From: Leptospira idonii | Lineage (GTDB): Bacteria > Spirochaetota > Leptospiria > Leptospirales > Leptospiraceae | Reading direction: 5' to 3' | Length of the DNA: 64,000 nt | Assembly: GCF_004770995.1 (NCBI RefSeq) | Contig: NZ_RQHW01000031.1 | Location: forward strand, 1-64,000 | In this document: positions 1-8,336 of the stretch, piece by piece | Layout: every line of letters starts with the position of its first letter | Position numbering within the stretch: the stretch's first letter is position 1 | Notes under the pieces: model-generated | Database searches by the model: none | The model's input: the letters and a program-made list of their open reading frames with translations, nothing else | Told to the model about the DNA's origin: nothing | Position numbers and translations under genes: made by a program

Positions 1-399
1 CACGCTCACGTGCCCGTCGGTAAAAACCAACTTACAATTATGTGCTAAGCCGTCAATTAAGTTTTATAAAAATTTTCCAAGTTACGCTTCAAAAATTAGA
101 TTTTTAGAGCGCAAAAAAGAGGGAAAATGATGCGGAATTATGTCTCATTACAAGAGGAGAAAATATATCCTCTCGGAGAATTAAACATACGTTAGGCAAT
201 AAGCTTAAGACCGTTACACGACACAAAACGAACAAAAAAATACGATCGATGGAGACAAGGCTTTCTTTCGAAAAAAGGGAGAGGTAGTTCCAACAAACAA
301 CGGACATAGCGGATTTTCCGAATGTAAATAAGATACGTCAAAAACAAAAGGTTTAGAACTTTATAAAATACAAATTCTCTGACACAATTCTTCTATGAG
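1..399. other. AT-rich stretch without a supported gene
   Basis: No convincing gene is visible. The only open frame, 67 codons on the minus strand at 104-307, reads as a low-complexity hydrophobic peptide rich in Leu, Ser and Phe, with no domain or signal-peptide organisation. The stretch lies downstream of the leftward gene set that ends at 400, so it may hold that operon's 3' untranslated region, but I see no clear terminator hairpin. Confidence 0.4.
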
Positions 400-2079
400 T
401 TAGAAGCGCAGATTGTATTGAAAGTAACTGTAGGAGTCCGGCATAAAAACTCCATTCGCATTGGAGGAATACACTCCTCCTGCCGGTTGTTTGGAAGGAA
501 GAAAACCTATATCGAAAGACTCTTCATCCAATCCTAATGCGAAAAAAGTGATCGCAGAAACAAACATGAGTCCGATCCCTACGACCATCACTCCTCCCAC
601 CAACTGACGATTGCGCCTGTTTTCCATAGGAAGAGTTCCCGCCAAATCCTTGTAATGATCTCGTTTGCTCTCGGCAGGATCAATGATCGATTTTTGATAC
701 GCATACCACATCCAGAACTGATCCGGATTTCCAGACAACGCCGCCTGAAACGCAGCGGTATTCACCCAAGTTACCTGCGGCCTGGCAGCCTCAATCGCTT
801 TGTTTCCTGCATAATTGAAATACAAATAACCTGCATAAAAAAGAAGAGAGCCGTACATAGAATAGGTGGCAAAGTCCTTATAGGTATGATCTAAAAATAC
901 GTTCTGTTTGTTCGGATAATAAATCGAAGATTTTCCCGGACGAAGTGTCACATGAAAGCGGGAGAGTTCCCCTTCCTTAGCGTCTACAGGGCGAAATGAA
1001 TCCACAAAGCCCTCTTTGGAAACCCGCAAACGATTCATTCCCGTAGGAATGGCAACGTTTTCCAAAGGAGTTTTTCCTAAAAATTGAACTCCCAAATAGA
1101 CATCCGCATCTTCCTCTTCGGAAGTCACAGAGAGGGAAGCAGTATTTTTGATCTGATTCAGCTTGATGTCCAGATAAAACGACTTTCCCGATTCCAAATG
1201 AATGGTTTGTTTATAAGGAGCATGTCCCTCCAGAAATACGAATAACTCTCGTTTACCGATCGGAAACTTCTTATCCAATAAGGGAGTTTTTCCCAGATAA
1301 ACTCCGTCGATATAAACCAAAGAAGATTCGGCGCCGGAGGTTTCAATTTGTACGGTAGTGGTTTCTTTTCCCTGAAGAGACTTGCGGATTTTTTCTCCCA
1401 AAGGGGCCATTTCTTGGTAGGCGCGAACGAAGCTTGTTTGATGGGAAAATTTAAGCGTCTTCCCTTCGTATTCATCGAACAATTCCGCATCCAGTTTGAG
1501 GTCCAGATCCGTTGCTGTAAATTCCCCGGTAAGAGTAAAGTCACATTCGTATTTGGAAGCGAGAGAATATACATCTTCGAAAAAAGGAGGTTTGATTTCG
1601 AAAATCTGCTTCAATTCCAGTTTGATGTATCTAGGATCTTTTTCGGGTTTTAGATTTTTTCTGCCTGCACGAAGATCCGCCAGATCATCCAAGTTTTGAA
1701 TATCTCGTTTTTTCTTTTTTTTACCGGAAGATTCCGCATCCAATTTTTCCTGCAGAGTTTTCTCGGGATTTTTCCCGAAAGAATGATACACAATTTGAGG
1801 ATGAGGATGTTCTATATAAATATATTCTAAATTTCTTAAATCAGAGAATAATACGGATGGAAGACCTTTGGATAGATAAGAGAATTTTTCCTCTTTGTGC
1901 GAAGATCGAAAAGGAAAGAGACAGAGTTTTCTTTTTTTCTCGAAATCGACAAAACCCTTTACGGATTGTTCCGGAAAACGATAATATTGATCCACCGCAA
2001 AGAGCGGAAATATTTGGCAAAAGAACGCAACTAGAAGTAAAAAACTGACAAGTCGCTTCATCCCGAATTTATTTTTCAT
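400..2079 (-). CDS. exported PEGA-domain protein
   Basis: Predicted 559-residue exported protein, last gene of the leftward set. The N-terminus (about residues 7-28) is a hydrophobic signal peptide without a good lipobox Cys. Two PEGA-like repeats are visible at about 250-310 and 315-385, each with the pattern of a V-Y-I/L-G-x-x-x-G-x-T-P-L strand followed by a G/K-rich turn. A Lys-rich stretch lies near residue 120, and two hydrophobic segments near the C-terminus (about 408-428 and 487-515) suggest membrane anchoring. PEGA domains are usually found in envelope or surface proteins; the specific role is unknown. The first ATG overlaps the permease gene upstream by 11 bases. A second ATG six codons in (2061) would remove the overlap and start directly at the signal peptide, and neither has a well-spaced Shine-Dalgarno sequence. 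Confidence 0.8.
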   Translation of the reverse strand: MKNKFGMKRLVSFLLLVAFFCQIFPLFAVDQYYRFPEQSVKGFVDFEKKRKLCLFPFRSSHKEEKFSYLSKGLPSVLFSDLRNLEYIYIEHPHPQIVYHSFGKNPEKTLQEKLDAESSGKKKKKRDIQNLDDLADLRAGRKNLKPEKDPRYIKLELKQIFEIKPPFFEDVYSLASKYECDFTLTGEFTATDLDLKLDAELFDEYEGKTLKFSHQTSFVRAYQEMAPLGEKIRKSLQGKETTTVQIETSGAESSLVYIDGVYLGKTPLLDKKFPIGKRELFVFLEGHAPYKQTIHLESGKSFYLDIKLNQIKNTASLSVTSEEEDADVYLGVQFLGKTPLENVAIPTGMNRLRVSKEGFVDSFRPVDAKEGELSRFHVTLRPGKSSIYYPNKQNVFLDHTYKDFATYSMYGSLLFYAGYLYFNYAGNKAIEAARPQVTWVNTAAFQAALSGNPDQFWMWYAYQKSIIDPAESKRDHYKDLAGTLPMENRRNRQLVGGVMVVGIGLMFVSAITFFALGLDEESFDIGFLPSKQPAGGVYSSNANGVFMPDSYSYFQYNLRF

Positions 2080-2848
2080 CCCTACCGAAAGAATAAACCA
2101 AACCTATGATACCGAGTATGGGAAGCAAAACCGAAACAGGTGTCTTCTCAAAATAATCTTTGGAAAAAGAAATTTGTTCTCCTAGTCCGGGACCCCAATC
2201 GAATAAACTTGTATCCACTCCCAAATAGGAAAAAAGGGCGGTAGTCATGATCACGGAAGGAATCCCGGTTAAAAACAAATATTCGAACAAATTACGAAGA
2301 GCCGGCAAGAAATGAACGATAAAAACATGTCCGGAACTTCCACCTAACGAAAGAGAGGCAGCGACATATCCGCTTTGCCTCACATCTCTGATCTTCGCTT
2401 GAATCGATTCGTAGCTCATCGCCCAATCGGAAAGTACGATCGCAAAAAGAAGAGTCAATTTTGTTTCCGGAAAAACGGCAAGCACAACCAAAGCGACCAG
2501 AAGAGAAGGTAAGGATAAAAAGACGGAAGAGAAAGTTTCAACGAACAACGAATAACGGCTTTTGCGAATATAAGACAAAAAAGAAAAGAAAAAAGATACG
2601 AGCAAAGTAACGGCTCTCGCAGGAATGCAGAGAAGTATCGTAGCGACTGCACCGTAAGAAAAAAGAGCGATATTGTCTCTTCCCAAACGATCGCATCCAA
2701 GAGGATGTTCCGCAGATAAAAAAGCTTTTTCTCCCGCAAAAGACAAGTTCACTTCATTCGGAGAAGCATTTTTGAAACATCCGAATAAAACCAAAGCGAG
2801 AAACAAAACCCTCACCCAATTTCGGGGATTTTTCAGAGATTCAGGCAT
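2069..2848 (-). CDS. ABC transporter permease, DppC/OppC type
   Basis: A 259-residue inner-membrane permease of the peptide/nickel ABC importer family. Residues 48-58 hold the HPLGCDRLGRD signature typical of DppC/OppC, just before the transmembrane core. The cytoplasmic EAA-type loop that contacts the ATPase is visible near residues 160-185 (YVAASLSLGGSS followed by FLPAL). About five to six membrane segments follow the N-terminal one. The gene overlaps the DppB-like permease upstream by 8 bases, so the two are probably co-translated. No ATP-binding subunit or periplasmic binding protein gene lies nearby, which is unusual for this family; they may be encoded elsewhere. The substrate cannot be inferred. 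It is slightly shorter than typical DppC (about 300 residues). Confidence 0.85.
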   Translation of the reverse strand: MPESLKNPRNWVRVLFLALVLFGCFKNASPNEVNLSFAGEKAFLSAEHPLGCDRLGRDNIALFSYGAVATILLCIPARAVTLLVSFFFSFLSYIRKSRYSLFVETFSSVFLSLPSLLVALVVLAVFPETKLTLLFAIVLSDWAMSYESIQAKIRDVRQSGYVAASLSLGGSSGHVFIVHFLPALRNLFEYLFLTGIPSVIMTTALFSYLGVDTSLFDWGPGLGEQISFSKDYFEKTPVSVLLPILGIIGLVYSFGRDEK

Positions 2849-3785
2849 GTTCCCCTTCCCCGGAAAGTTTTTTCTGCCAATAAAGCGCAGATCGATTTAC
2901 GATGTAAAATACGATTCCCGTGTACAAGAGTAAGGTGGCAAGAAGCCGAGAATCCATCGATTTGATAGAAAAATATAAGGACTTACCGATTCCAGGAAAA
3001 AAGAAAATCTCTTCTACTACCATAGCTCCCGACAATAAGGATCCGAAATCCAAAACGATGAGAATCATAGTCACAGGAAAAAGTTTCAGAAAAATTTCCC
3101 TAAAAACGATATGCCTCCAAGGATAACCTCTGGTTTTCAGAAGAAGGACGTATTGAGAATCTGCCTCTTGCCAAACTTCTTTCGATTGGAAGATATAAAT
3201 GCGTGCGAATACCCTCATTCCTAAAGCCAGTCCGGGCAAAACCACATAATATGTGTTCCACGGTTCATATCCGCCGGGAGGAAAAAGCTCCCATTTATAA
3301 AAAAAGAAAAGAAGAAGCAAAACGGCTGCGACAAAGATGGGAGTCGACAGTATGATTTCGGAAACGGACTTAAAAAACAGATCTAACGTTCGAGAACCTA
3401 GATACAAAGCGAACAAAGATATTACGATCCCTCCGACGGATCCGAAAAGAATCGCAAATAAGGACAGATGCAAAGTGGGAAGAAATCGGGAAAAGATGTG
3501 AGAATAAACCGATTCCCCGCTTTCCGTTTTGCCTCCGTTTTCTAAGAGAATATTTTTCCAAAATTCCCCGAACGGCAGAACAAAAGAAGTAAGGATGGAA
3601 TCGTTTTCGTTAGATGTAACTTGAGTTAAACCTCCATCCGCATAGAGATAAGCTTTGTCTTTGGAACGGAATGAAGAGATGGAACTGGCGATGAGGCTGA
3701 GTAAAAACAAAAACAGGAAAAAACGGATGAGTTCCGATTTCACAGATTTAGGCTTAAGAAAGAAATGCCTTTTGAATCTCTTCAA
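2841..3785 (-). CDS. ABC transporter permease, DppB/OppB type
   Basis: A 314-residue permease that pairs with the DppC-like gene downstream. An N-terminal membrane segment (about 20-40) is followed by a periplasmic part and about five membrane segments. The EAA loop is seen as LLLKTRGYPWRHIVFRE, and the following VVEEIFFFPGIGKSL segment matches the DppB consensus VxxVFxxPGxGxLL. It overlaps the EIIA gene upstream by 32 bases; a later start would shorten this, but the first Met at 3785 gives a natural basic N-terminus before the membrane segment. The family imports peptides, nickel or similar solutes with two ATPases and a binding protein, none of which is encoded here. Confidence 0.85.
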   Translation of the reverse strand: MKRFKRHFFLKPKSVKSELIRFFLFLFLLSLIASSISSFRSKDKAYLYADGGLTQVTSNENDSILTSFVLPFGEFWKNILLENGGKTESGESVYSHIFSRFLPTLHLSLFAILFGSVGGIVISLFALYLGSRTLDLFFKSVSEIILSTPIFVAAVLLLLFFFYKWELFPPGGYEPWNTYYVVLPGLALGMRVFARIYIFQSKEVWQEADSQYVLLLKTRGYPWRHIVFREIFLKLFPVTMILIVLDFGSLLSGAMVVEEIFFFPGIGKSLYFSIKSMDSRLLATLLLYTGIVFYIVNRSALYWQKKLSGEGEHA

Positions 3786-4209
3786 AGTTTTTCGCTTTGA
3801 TGAGCTTCTCTCTTTCCTCAGGAATATTTAAAGTTTTTGCGATGAGTGCCAATGTTTTGATGTGATCTTGGAATTTATTTTTGGGAACGATCAACATGAT
3901 GAAGATTTGCACCAAGGAATGATCCAAAGCCTCGAAGTCGATTCCTTGCGGAGCAATCGCCATCGAACATTTCAATTCATTCACATAATGGACAGAACAG
4001 TGAGGAATGGCAACTCCGCTTCCGATTCCCGTGGACATGGACTTTTCTCTGCTTAACAAAGAAGAGACGATCTCTTCTTCATTTGCGGCATCTAGCGTGG
4101 ATGTAGCGACCATATGAGAAATCATTTTGCGGATCGCTTCTTCTTTAGAAGAAGCTGCGAAATCAAAAATGATATTCTTAGGTTCCAGAATCTCCAGGAG
4201 TTGATTCAT
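3754..4209 (-). CDS. ptsN: PTS EIIA domain protein, PtsN-like
   Basis: A 151-residue single-domain EIIA of the fructose/nitrogen-regulatory type. The phosphorylatable His is His70 in GVAIPH, followed by a typical core ending near residue 150. Length and single-domain form match PtsN (EIIA-Ntr), the terminal phosphate acceptor of a regulatory phosphotransfer chain rather than a sugar transporter. No HPr, EI-Ntr or sugar permease genes are adjacent. Its place between an RnfD-like gene and ABC permeases suggests a regulatory role toward membrane functions, which is inference. The gene follows the RnfD-like gene after 32 bases and overlaps the next permease gene by 32 bases. Confidence 0.85.
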   Translation of the reverse strand: MNQLLEILEPKNIIFDFAASSKEEAIRKMISHMVATSTLDAANEEEIVSSLLSREKSMSTGIGSGVAIPHCSVHYVNELKCSMAIAPQGIDFEALDHSLVQIFIMLIVPKNKFQDHIKTLALIAKTLNIPEEREKLIKAKNFEEIQKAFLS

Positions 4210-4241
4210 AGGAGTATTACTTCCATAATTTTTAGACAGGG

Positions 4242-5144
4242 TTATTTTCCAAGAAAAACCCTAACAAAGACTCCTTCCAAGGGAAAAAAAAGCATAAATA
4301 TGAGAAACGGATTTCCATTCAATTTGGCAATTAAGAAAGAAATCGGTAATACAATAATAAAACCAAATATGGTAACGAAAAAAGAGCCATAAAAATTTCT
4401 TCCCGGTGAGATATGAGAAATCAAAGAAACCGAGGAAAAGCTCACAATCCAGGCAAACGGCAAAGGAATCGTAGAGAATCCCATGACAGAATAGAGCAAA
4501 ATCCAACCCAAAAAGTAAAAGAACAATACAGGTCTGCGGAAGGCTACCCATGAGATTCCGATTAAGACATAAGTAGATAAAATTTCAAAACTGGAGCGGA
4601 AAGGTTCCGCGGTGAAGTTTGCACCACGAAACAAAGGTAATGCGAAATTAGGACCGAGAGATGCGGGATCCACCTCGCCTCTTCCCGGGAAAAACAAAGA
4701 TGCAGGATTTTGAGATCGAAAGCCCAACCCCATCAGTGAAAATACGGAATCCCATATAAAAGAAAACAGAAGCAGATACCAGAAGACAGGAATCTTTACT
4801 GAGTAGTTTTGAGAAACCACTGCATGAAAGAAAAAACCGGAAAGTAACGCCAATACTACAACTGCAGGATGAAACAAAGGCAAAGGAAGAAGCAAAAGAT
4901 AAAGTAAAATTTGAGATGCGATTGCGATAGGATAAATATGATTTTTAGTACGAAGCAGGTAGTAATAATACAAACCGGAAAGCACCAAACAAAGAATTGT
5001 TGAGACTAGATACACGCCCGGTTGAAAAAATAAGAACAAACCGTATACGGCAAGAAGAGAGATAAAATAAAACAGGTCTGCGAATATCTCGGAGGATTTG
5101 ATTCCCCAACTTCCTTCCGACAATATATAAAGATTTCGTATCAT
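4242..5144 (-). CDS. RnfD/NqrB-like integral membrane protein
   Basis: About 300 residues, largely hydrophobic, with roughly eight to nine predicted membrane segments. The best start is the ATG at 5144, because it shares a base with the TAA of the upstream RnfC-like gene (TAATG), a classic coupling arrangement. A longer frame to 5219 would lie inside the upstream Fe-S domain coding region. The link to RnfD is based mainly on the gene pair and overall membrane pattern. I do not see the TGAT-type motif where RnfD and NqrB attach FMN, so the cofactor may be absent or the protein may be only a distant relative. Rnf partners A, B, E and G are not in the window. Confidence 0.6.
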   Translation of the reverse strand: MIRNLYILSEGSWGIKSSEIFADLFYFISLLAVYGLFLFFQPGVYLVSTILCLVLSGLYYYYLLRTKNHIYPIAIASQILLYLLLLPLPLFHPAVVVLALLSGFFFHAVVSQNYSVKIPVFWYLLLFSFIWDSVFSLMGLGFRSQNPASLFFPGRGEVDPASLGPNFALPLFRGANFTAEPFRSSFEILSTYVLIGISWVAFRRPVLFFYFLGWILLYSVMGFSTIPLPFAWIVSFSSVSLISHISPGRNFYGSFFVTIFGFIIVLPISFLIAKLNGNPFLIFMLFFPLEGVFVRVFLGK

Positions 5145-6304
5145 TAAGACTCTTTCGCCTCCAAGATACGAGCTCGGATATCGATTCCGGAAGGACAATA
5201 TAAAGTGCAGATCCCGCATTCAATGCAGGAAGATTTCAAAAATTCGTCTTCTCTTGTTTTAACAAGGGCCAAAGGATTTGCTTTCGTAGGACAATAGGTA
5301 TTACATTCATAACAGTCTATACATGCGAATTCATTTCGAATGACAGGAAGTCTTTCGTAAAGAGTAAGATTGTAATGCTCGTAAATATTAAAATTTCCTA
5401 ATGAATGAATTTCGACGGATTGGATCGGTTCGAACATCCCTTGGAAACTCGCCACTTTATAACGCTGATCGATGTTCTGAGGTATAAAATCCAAAGCCTG
5501 ACCGTTCGTCAAAAGAAATTGTCTGGGTTCTGTATCCAATCTGCCTTTTTTATCCACAAGACAAACGGAAAGATGCCTTCTCGTAAACGGCTCTCCATAA
5601 TATAACATTCGTAATATATGGAAGATGGTTTCTGCGCCTAAATAGAGAAGTTCACAATGACGTAAGGAATGGTTCGCTTCTTCGATTCCTAATCCCATTT
5701 TAGTATGAATGAGATATTCCGGGATTCCATCCGGGTGTTTGTACTCCAGTTTTTCAGCGAGGAAATAGTTCTGCAAAACCGCCTTAGGAAAAACAGACTG
5801 CAAAAGAGCACCGAACTGAGAGAAGGCGTCCGCCATCTCGGATTCGATCATTTCTTTGAAATCCAAATGATTGTAACGAGAATAAGGAGAAAGAATGATA
5901 TTGAATTCTTTTTGGCTCGAAAAATAAGAGAAATAAGTCTGAAGAGAAACGGAAGGAAAATCCAAAGAAGCAAGAGCACCTTTTTGGAATGTATTCAATA
6001 ATTCTTCGTATGTGTAACTCTTAGAAGAATAAGGAGATTGAGTTCTCCAACCACCGTCTTGTTTGATTTGAAAATGGGAGCGGCTTTCCGTAAGGGAAGC
6101 AACTCCATTGACTGGTGCCAGGATACGTAAGGATCCTGTTTCGACTAAAACCTCCCCAAGCTCGACTCGCTTGGGAAATACATTCGGAATTTCGCTTCCC
6201 GGAGGAACGGGGATCAGGAAATTTCCCTGAATCGTCCGCTCCCGTTTGTTTTCTATTTTATGAAATTTCCGGGTAAAGGCGCGAGGAAGCCTAGGGAACA
6301 ACAC
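5144..6304 (-). CDS. RnfC-like 4Fe-4S electron-transfer protein
   Basis: A 386-residue protein. The N-terminal part has the RnfC-style IPVPPGSEIP segment and a biotinyl-like turn (LGEVLVETGSL followed by LAPVNGVASL, about 48-75). The C-terminus carries two 4Fe-4S clusters: Cys328, 331, 334, 338 (CIDCYECNTYCP) and Cys360, 363, 366, 370 (CIECGICTLYCP). RnfC is the peripheral NADH-side subunit of ion-translocating Rnf complexes. Here the protein is shorter than usual and I do not find the G-x-GGAGFPT motif of the NADH/FMN-binding part, so it may have lost dinucleotide oxidation or use another donor. The stop codon overlaps the start of the RnfD-like gene, and a small Cys-rich protein gene lies 13 bases upstream. 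Confidence 0.72.
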   Translation of the reverse strand: MLFPRLPRAFTRKFHKIENKRERTIQGNFLIPVPPGSEIPNVFPKRVELGEVLVETGSLRILAPVNGVASLTESRSHFQIKQDGGWRTQSPYSSKSYTYEELLNTFQKGALASLDFPSVSLQTYFSYFSSQKEFNIILSPYSRYNHLDFKEMIESEMADAFSQFGALLQSVFPKAVLQNYFLAEKLEYKHPDGIPEYLIHTKMGLGIEEANHSLRHCELLYLGAETIFHILRMLYYGEPFTRRHLSVCLVDKKGRLDTEPRQFLLTNGQALDFIPQNIDQRYKVASFQGMFEPIQSVEIHSLGNFNIYEHYNLTLYERLPVIRNEFACIDCYECNTYCPTKANPLALVKTREDEFLKSSCIECGICTLYCPSGIDIRARILEAKES

Positions 6305-6317
6305 TTCCTTAGTCTGA

Positions 6318-6596
6318 CTAGACGGCTTTCACCATGTAAATTTCATCTTTGATTGGGAGTTCTTTTTTGAGATTTTTGATATAAGGCAAAATCTCTCCCA
6401 TTTCTTCGTAAAATTCGCAGTTGGTTTGCATTCTTCGAGCTACAGTAAAGTATTTATAGAGTTTTTCTTCTCCAGAACGTTTGGACCATTTTTTCTTATT
6501 ACATTTCACTCGGAGAATGTATTTGTCCTGTTCCGATTCGTATTGGCGAACAACGACACAATGCAAGCAGTTCGCGCAGTAGACTTTTTCACTCAT
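6318..6596 (-). CDS. small cysteine-rich protein of unknown function
   Basis: A 92-residue basic protein. Cys7, Cys10 and Cys13 form a CxxCxxC motif near the N-terminus, and further Cys lie at about 32 and 60, which suggests zinc or Fe-S binding. No signal peptide or membrane segment is visible, so it is probably cytoplasmic. I do not recognise a named family. It is the first gene of the compact leftward set and ends 13 bases before the RnfC-like gene, so a role alongside that Fe-S protein is possible but unproven. The glycosyltransferase gene ends 78 bases upstream, where no clear terminator is visible. Confidence 0.65.
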   Translation of the reverse strand: MSEKVYCANCLHCVVVRQYESEQDKYILRVKCNKKKWSKRSGEEKLYKYFTVARRMQTNCEFYEEMGEILPYIKNLKKELPIKDEIYMVKAV

Positions 6597-6674
6597 GGAA
6601 GACCCCTGAACCTAAGTTGAATGTACAGCTTTTAAAAGAAGGCCGTTTCGTCAAGTAAAGTACCCTGCCAGACC

Positions 6675-8255
6675 TTAGGCGAGGGCACTTGCCTCTTTTT
6701 CTTCCTTGGTGGCCGGCTTAAATTTCCAGTAAGATTCAGCCACAGACAGGAAGGAAACATAGTAAAACCCGATGGCGTAGAGAACCATAAATCCTATGAT
6801 GTACGGTTTTCCGACCAAAAAGGAAAGATAAATGCAAAATAGGCAGTAGGATCCCATAAAGAATTCTAAAATAGCGCGGTAATCCACAGGTACCACATAT
6901 TTCATCTTTTCTTTCAGATTCTCTGCTCCGCCCTCGATGCGAAGTTTAGGAGTTCTCTTGAATCCGGATTGAATTCCGAAAACCGCTTCCATCCAAGCGT
7001 AAGTGTTCATCACAGCGATTCCCGTTCCGATCATCACCAAAATTGGCAGATAGATGAGTTTGCTTTTCCATTCCTTATGGATTTCTCTTTGAGAATATGC
7101 GTAGAAGATCACCGGTCCCAAAGAACCGATGGAAAGGATGGCCGCTGAACCGAAAAGGATTTCCATCGGAAGGTCATCCATTTTGAAACCTGCCCAGTAT
7201 TCCATCAGTAAGAGAGGAGCTGTCAGAAGGATATTGATGATCATCAAAGGATGAACGGAATAATTGATTAAGTGGGTGATCGCTTCCGCTTTGATCTTCC
7301 AAGATTCGTTGGAGTTCCAAATTCTAGGAATCAATTTCACTGCGGTTTGGATCGAACCTTTGCACCAACGGAATTGTTGGGATTTGTATGCATTCATGGT
7401 CGCAGGAATCTCTGCCTTACATACCACATCTTTGATGTAACGGAATTTCCATCCTTTCAATTCGGCACGGTAAGATAGATCGAAATCTTCCGTAAGAGTA
7501 TCGTGTTCCCATCCGCCCGCATCTTCAATACAAGAACGACGCCAGATCCCTGCAGTTCCGTTGAAGTTCATCCAAAGATCGGAACCGTTACGAGCTACTT
7601 GCTCGATCATAAAGTGACCGTCGATTCCGAAACTTTGCGCTTTGGTAAGAATGTTGTAATTTTCGTTTAAGTGACCCCATCTGGTTTGCACCATTCCGAT
7701 GATAGGATCTTTGAAATATCCCATAGTTCTAAGTAAAAAATCGGGTTCAGGAGTAAAATCAGCATCGAAAATAGCGATGAATTCGCCTTTCGCTTTTGCC
7801 ATCCCTTCGTCTAACGCACCTGCTTTGTGACCTCTTCGATTGGTTCTATGAAGGTGTTCGATCCAAATTCCTTTTTGCGCATAGGAATGAACGAGCCCTC
7901 TTACCTTCTCGATGGTCTCGTCCGTAGAGTCGTCCAAAACCTGAATTTGGAGTTTGTCTTTCGGATAATCCAAAGCGCAGGCAGCATCCACAAGACGATC
8001 AATCACATAAAACTCGTTAAAGATAGGCAATTGAACAGTTACCACAGGCAATTTTTTGTCGTTTCTGGAAACTATGGATTCCGGTTCTTCGGCACAGTTT
8101 TGTTTAAACCTGCTGTATAGAAATACCATGAGGTAGGTATGTAGGCCGAAGTAAAAAAGGAATACTATGTCTAATCCATAGATCGCTAGGAAAGAAAATG
8201 ACAAGAACGTAAGCATGGCTAATGTCAATGTCGGCAAGTCGACAGTTTCGGTCAA
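6675..8255 (-). CDS. processive family 2 glycosyltransferase (cellulose-synthase-like)
   Basis: A 526-residue membrane glycosyltransferase. An N-terminal membrane segment (about 12-45) precedes the GT2 catalytic domain. The family motifs are all present: Asp108/109 in VLDDSTDE, DAD at 164-166, the catalytic TED at 255-257 and QQFRW at 293-297, the last marking processive enzymes that elongate and extrude a beta-linked polysaccharide. Four to five membrane segments follow. No PilZ domain is obvious. Such enzymes make cellulose, beta-mannan or related exopolysaccharide from nucleotide sugars; the substrate cannot be assigned. No BcsB-like partner is adjacent. It is divergent from the membrane protein gene on the right, with a gap of about 80 bases. 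Confidence 0.88.
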   Translation of the reverse strand: MTETVDLPTLTLAMLTFLSFSFLAIYGLDIVFLFYFGLHTYLMVFLYSRFKQNCAEEPESIVSRNDKKLPVVTVQLPIFNEFYVIDRLVDAACALDYPKDKLQIQVLDDSTDETIEKVRGLVHSYAQKGIWIEHLHRTNRRGHKAGALDEGMAKAKGEFIAIFDADFTPEPDFLLRTMGYFKDPIIGMVQTRWGHLNENYNILTKAQSFGIDGHFMIEQVARNGSDLWMNFNGTAGIWRRSCIEDAGGWEHDTLTEDFDLSYRAELKGWKFRYIKDVVCKAEIPATMNAYKSQQFRWCKGSIQTAVKLIPRIWNSNESWKIKAEAITHLINYSVHPLMIINILLTAPLLLMEYWAGFKMDDLPMEILFGSAAILSIGSLGPVIFYAYSQREIHKEWKSKLIYLPILVMIGTGIAVMNTYAWMEAVFGIQSGFKRTPKLRIEGGAENLKEKMKYVVPVDYRAILEFFMGSYCLFCIYLSFLVGKPYIIGFMVLYAIGFYYVSFLSVAESYWKFKPATKEEKEASALA

Positions 8256-8336
8256 ATATTTTGTGCAGCGCCAAATGATTTCGAATTTTCTTTAGTTTCT
8301 TTTCCGTACCGATCCTAAAATTTGGTTACCACTTAC

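Noticed and set aside
104..307. 67-codon open frame on the minus strand
   Set aside because: Hydrophobic low-complexity translation, no ribosome binding site, no gene context.
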